DNA of 64,000 nt from Verrucomicrobiaceae bacterium UBA1938 (GTDB taxonomy: Bacteria > Verrucomicrobiota > Verrucomicrobiia > Verrucomicrobiales > Verrucomicrobiaceae): contig DDFC01000030.1 of assembly GCA_002336895.1 (NCBI GenBank), positions 1 through 64,000 on the forward strand. Direction: 5' to 3'. Of the stretch, positions 61,422 through 64,000 are shown in pieces; position 1 is the first letter of the stretch; every line of letters starts with the position of its first letter. The notes beneath the pieces are model-generated. The model had not been told where the DNA came from, ran no database searches, and saw nothing but the letters and a program-made list of their open reading frames with translations. The translations under genes were made by a program, and so were the position numbers.

Positions 61422-62711
61422 ATGATCCGCTCTCCTTTCTGTCTCTTCTTCGCCTGCGTCCTTACCGCCTCCGCCGCCGACCTCTCCGTCGCAAATTACC
61501 CTTCCATCCAGGATGCGCTCGATGCGAACCCAAACCGCATGCTCTTTGTGCCGGCGGGCGACTACTCCATCACGCAAAAGATCCGCATCCGTGGCGAGCG
61601 CAGCGGCCTCTTCGGCCCCGGGCGCATCATCCAGCAGAGCGCAGACCAGCCGATCATCGAGATCGAAAACGCGAATGCGGCGGAGATCCGCGATCTCACA
61701 CTCACGCGGCCAGAGGGGAAAATGGACTCCCGCAATGAAGCCATCCTCGCCATCAAATGCCGCGACCTCGTCATCGAAAACGTGCGCGTGCTCGACAACC
61801 GCAGCCCCGCCGGAGCCATCTCCGTGCGCGAGAGCAAGGACACACGCATCTCCCGCTGCCTCGTGCGCAATTACATGCGCGTCAGCATCGACGACCGCAC
61901 CCAGAGCAAGGACTGGGGCTACGCCTTCAACTGCACCGACGGCACCGGCATCAGCGTCAGCTACAGCACCGGCTCGCTCATCGAGGGGAACCGCGTCATC
62001 GAGGACAACTTCGTCCCCACTCCGGAAGTGAAGGCCCGGTACAAGCTCGGCGACTACGTGAAGAAGAACCCCGTAAAAGGCGCGCTCATGAACCAGCAGG
62101 CCTGGGACTCAAACTACACCGACGCCTGGCAGCAGGGCTCCGGCATCGTGGTCAATGCCCCGGAGGTGAACGACCTCACGCGCGTCATCGGCAACCACAT
62201 TGAAAACGCCGCTCAGGGCCTCGACATCCATGCCGACCACGTCATCGTCTCCCAGAACATCATCACCAATGCCTTCATCGGCATGAAGGCCATGCACGGC
62301 TCGCGCAATGTGCTCATCTCTGGGAACCAGTTCGTGCGGAACTCCCTCTGGGCCATCGGCCTCATGCCAGGTGCCGCTGCTCATCCCGCCACCGATGACA
62401 AGCCCGAGAACTCCGATGGCGGCTCCATCATCTCCAACAACCTCATCTCCGACTTCGGTTACGGAGACGCCCACTGGATCTGGGGAAATGAACGCTCTCC
62501 CATCAAATTCGACACCGGCCAGCAGCCCGACGACCCGCCTCTCACCGACGTCGTGATCACTGGCAATGTCATCCACGCCCTCGACAAGCCCCGCTACAAA
62601 TACGCCGTCATCATCCCCGGCGGCCCCAATGCCCCACGCGGCCTCCATTTTTCCAGCAACCTCTTCCACCCAGGCACCCAAGGCATCTGCAACACCGATC
62701 TGCCCCAGTAA
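61422..62711 (+). CDS. Secreted parallel beta-helix protein
   Basis: This 429-residue protein has a signal peptide (1-18) and a right-handed parallel beta-helix, seen as regular repeats with 'NANAAEIRDLTLTRP', 'CRDLVIENVRVLDN' and 'TRISRCLVRNY', then 'HVIVSQNIITNAFIGMKAMHG' and 'NVLISGNQFVRN'. The N-terminus 'YPSIQDALDANPNRMLFVPAGDYSI' is the cap typical of pectate-lyase-like and tail-spike-like proteins. It may cleave or bind polysaccharides. It starts 201 bases after the transposase start, on the other strand. Confidence 0.85.
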   Translation: MIRSPFCLFFACVLTASAADLSVANYPSIQDALDANPNRMLFVPAGDYSITQKIRIRGERSGLFGPGRIIQQSADQPIIEIENANAAEIRDLTLTRPEGKMDSRNEAILAIKCRDLVIENVRVLDNRSPAGAISVRESKDTRISRCLVRNYMRVSIDDRTQSKDWGYAFNCTDGTGISVSYSTGSLIEGNRVIEDNFVPTPEVKARYKLGDYVKKNPVKGALMNQQAWDSNYTDAWQQGSGIVVNAPEVNDLTRVIGNHIENAAQGLDIHADHVIVSQNIITNAFIGMKAMHGSRNVLISGNQFVRNSLWAIGLMPGAAAHPATDDKPENSDGGSIISNNLISDFGYGDAHWIWGNERSPIKFDTGQQPDDPPLTDVVITGNVIHALDKPRYKYAVIIPGGPNAPRGLHFSSNLFHPGTQGICNTDLPQ

Positions 62712-62720
62712 AAAGGAGAG

Positions 62721-62736
62721 CGGACTTCAGTCCGCA
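62721..62736. repeat. Short palindrome after the beta-helix gene
   Basis: The palindrome gcggacttcagtccgc lies 10 bases after the beta-helix stop. It could work as a weak terminator stem or be a REP-like unit. No T-run follows. Confidence 0.5.
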
Positions 62737-62938
62737 GCACTCCGCGGCAAACAGCATTCTTATCCCTCCCCCATCCACGCCACATCAAAAACTCAAGTCT
62801 TGGAGCAGCGGGTGATAGAGAATTATTCACAAGCTATGTAGTATTACATAATACCACGATCTATCAAAAATAGGATCGTCCTCTCTTGGACACAACCGCC
62901 TCGTCACTGACCAGCTCTGAAGGGGCTGCGTAATTGAG

Positions 62939-62975
62939 CCCAGGGTCAGCCGAGCCTCAGCGAGGCGACCCTGGG
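62939..62975. repeat. Isolated B-type palindrome
   Basis: The outer arms cccagggtc (62939-62947) and gaccctggg (62967-62975) surround an inner palindrome, gcctcagcgaggc. The outer arms are related to the palindromes that flank the transposase at 60654-61347, so this is probably a dispersed copy. Confidence 0.65.
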
Positions 62976-63110
62976 TATATGGCAAACAATCCGGAAAGCA
63001 AACCCACCGCTTTCTTCACCACGCCGCGCTCTCCAGCAGCGTTTCCCCCGTCCTCCCGCAACGCCTCGCCTCCGCACCCACTCATTCCGTCAAACGAACC
63101 TCGAACGGTG

Positions 63111-63380
63111 TCACCCACCCGCCAGCCACTTCTGAAACGCCGTCTCCACGCGCTCCAGCATCTCCGTTCGACTGCGGCGCACATCCGTAAACTGATTCCA
63201 CTGCGTGGTGTCCGCGCCCGGACCCTCGATCTCCGAGATAAACTCTATCACCAGCCCCAGCTTGTCGCGGTGCTGCTCACGCAGGTAGTCGGTGCAGGCG
63301 GCGGCGGTCTGCTGCAGCCGGTTTTTCGTTCCCAGTCCCATGCGCCATTCATCCGGCGTTTCCGCATCACAGGCAAGCAC
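63111..63380 (-). CDS. Possible small hypothetical protein
   Basis: This 89-residue frame starts at a GTG and ends TAFQKWLAGG. The composition is protein-like and helical (LREQHRDKLGLVIEFISEIEG; RSRTEMLERVETAFQKW), but I recognise no family and see no signal peptide. A stop lies eight codons upstream of the GTG, so it could be the tail of a lost gene. It faces the partial sulfatase at 63455 head to head. Confidence 0.4.
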   Translation of the reverse strand: MLACDAETPDEWRMGLGTKNRLQQTAAACTDYLREQHRDKLGLVIEFISEIEGPGADTTQWNQFTDVRRSRTEMLERVETAFQKWLAGG

Positions 63381-63454
63381 GAATGAAACAGCCGCCGCAG
63401 ATCATCTTCCGCGTCTTTGCCGAAGGAACGTGCCCTCCGCTCCGTTCCCTCGCC

Positions 63455-64000
63455 ATGCGCCAGCCAGCATCCATCACCAAATTCTGTCTCCTCATCCTTT
63501 CGTCATTCGCTCTCGCTGCATCGTCCTTCGCCGCTGAGCCACCGCCAAACATCCTCTTCGCTATCGCCGACGACTGGGGCCCGCATGCCAGCGCCTACGG
63601 TACGCCCTGGGTCAAGACCCCCAGCTTTGACCGCGTCGCCAAGGAAGGCCTGCTGTTCCGCCAGGCCTACACGCCCAATGCCAAATGCGCCCCCTCACGC
63701 GCCTGCATCCTCACCGGGCGCAATTCCTGGCAGCTTAAGGAAGCAGCCAATCACATCTGCTACTTCCCGCCCGAGTTCAAAGGCTGGGGCGAGGCCCTCG
63801 CCGAGAAAGGCTGGAACGTCGGCTACACCACCAAAGGCTGGGGCCCCGGCGTGGCCAATGACGCCAATGGCAAGCCTCGCCAGATGACCGGCAAGCCCTA
63901 CAACAAACGCCGCGCCGAAGCCCCCACACCCGAGATTCTAAACTGCGACTACGCCGCCAACTTCAGCGACTTCCTCGATGCCGCGCCCGCAGGCAAGCCC
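63455..64000 (+). CDS. Secreted sulfatase, cut by the window end
   Basis: The first 182 codons of a sulfatase are visible: a signal peptide (1-27, ending SSFAA), 'ILFAIADDWGPHASAYG', Cys78 in KCAPSRACILTGRNSWQ and then 'GWNVGYTTKGWGPG'. The frame is open to the last base. It is the tenth sulfatase in the window. The ATG at 63455 opens the signal peptide. Confidence 0.92.
   Translation, partial: MRQPASITKFCLLILSSFALAASSFAAEPPPNILFAIADDWGPHASAYGTPWVKTPSFDRVAKEGLLFRQAYTPNAKCAPSRACILTGRNSWQLKEAANHICYFPPEFKGWGEALAEKGWNVGYTTKGWGPGVANDANGKPRQMTGKPYNKRRAEAPTPEILNCDYAANFSDFLDAAPAGKP

Larger units (their letters stand above)
62712..63110. other. Non-coding gap of 399 bases with palindromes
   Basis: No gene is supported here. 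It holds a short palindrome at 62721-62736 and a B-type palindrome at 62939-62975. The stretch 62800-62890 is AT-rich. Nothing else is visible. Confidence 0.6.

Overview
The window looks like a chromosomal piece of a Verrucomicrobiota bacterium, most likely order Verrucomicrobiales (Prosthecobacter/Verrucomicrobium type). The case rests on high GC coding DNA, an Alternative Complex III respiratory cluster, a dense run of secreted sulfatases, a Ser/Thr kinase fused to TPR-type repeats, and an ECF sigma factor followed by a small membrane protein. This assignment is inferred from gene content; no rRNA or other taxonomic marker lies in the window.

Layout. (1) 85-7230, minus strand: a five-component oligopeptide/microcin-type ABC transporter (two ATPases, a solute-binding protein, two permeases with large extra domains) plus an unrecognised 100-residue gene, nearly all joined by start/stop overlaps. 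(2) 7408-9435, plus: two tandem lipoproteins of aspartyl-protease type, each with two catalytic Asp motifs in one chain. (3) 9741-28248, plus: an 18.5 kb respiratory block with actABCDEF (Alternative Complex III), a small membrane protein, a ccoN-ccoO-cytochrome c module, a cupredoxin, an aa3-type oxidase (ctaD, ctaE, subunit IV, two small membrane proteins, ctaC), a strong terminator, and ctaA for heme A synthesis. (4) 28326-34042: TPR kinase, SGNH hydrolase, and a dihydrodipicolinate-synthase-family enzyme. (5) 34030-36126: an island of small unrelated genes, including DUF7660-like and DUF6980-like proteins and a decayed S24-like fragment. (6) 36158-40424, minus: NlpC/P60 protein, EamA and AEC transporters, and a TPR protein. 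(7) 40495-53424: eight sulfatases and one secreted esterase, on both strands. (8) 53520-58669: DEAD-box helicase, membrane protein, DEDD exonuclease, IF-1 with a disordered N-terminal extension, ECF sigma factor and its partners. (9) 58779-64000: a further sulfatase, a REP-associated transposase flanked by mirror-image palindrome sets, a beta-helix protein, and the start of a tenth sulfatase.

How it fits together. ACIII should oxidise quinol and pass electrons through periplasmic cytochrome c or cupredoxin carriers to the aa3 oxidase, with CtaA supplying heme A. The sulfatases, esterase and beta-helix protein suggest a polysaccharide degrader acting on sulfated glycans, with the peptide transporter and exporters moving small products.

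The most unusual observation is the CcoN homologue at 18373-19857. It keeps two of the expected heme/copper histidines but appears to lack the copper-binding His-His pair and the His-x-His heme ligands, although it sits in an otherwise normal ccoNO-like module between ACIII and an intact aa3 oxidase. It may be an electron-transfer or structural module, not an oxidase. Other items of note are the symmetrical palindrome-flanked RAYT element, the IF-1 extension, sulfatases with non-standard formylglycine motifs, and the roughly 250-residue insertion in oxidase subunit III.
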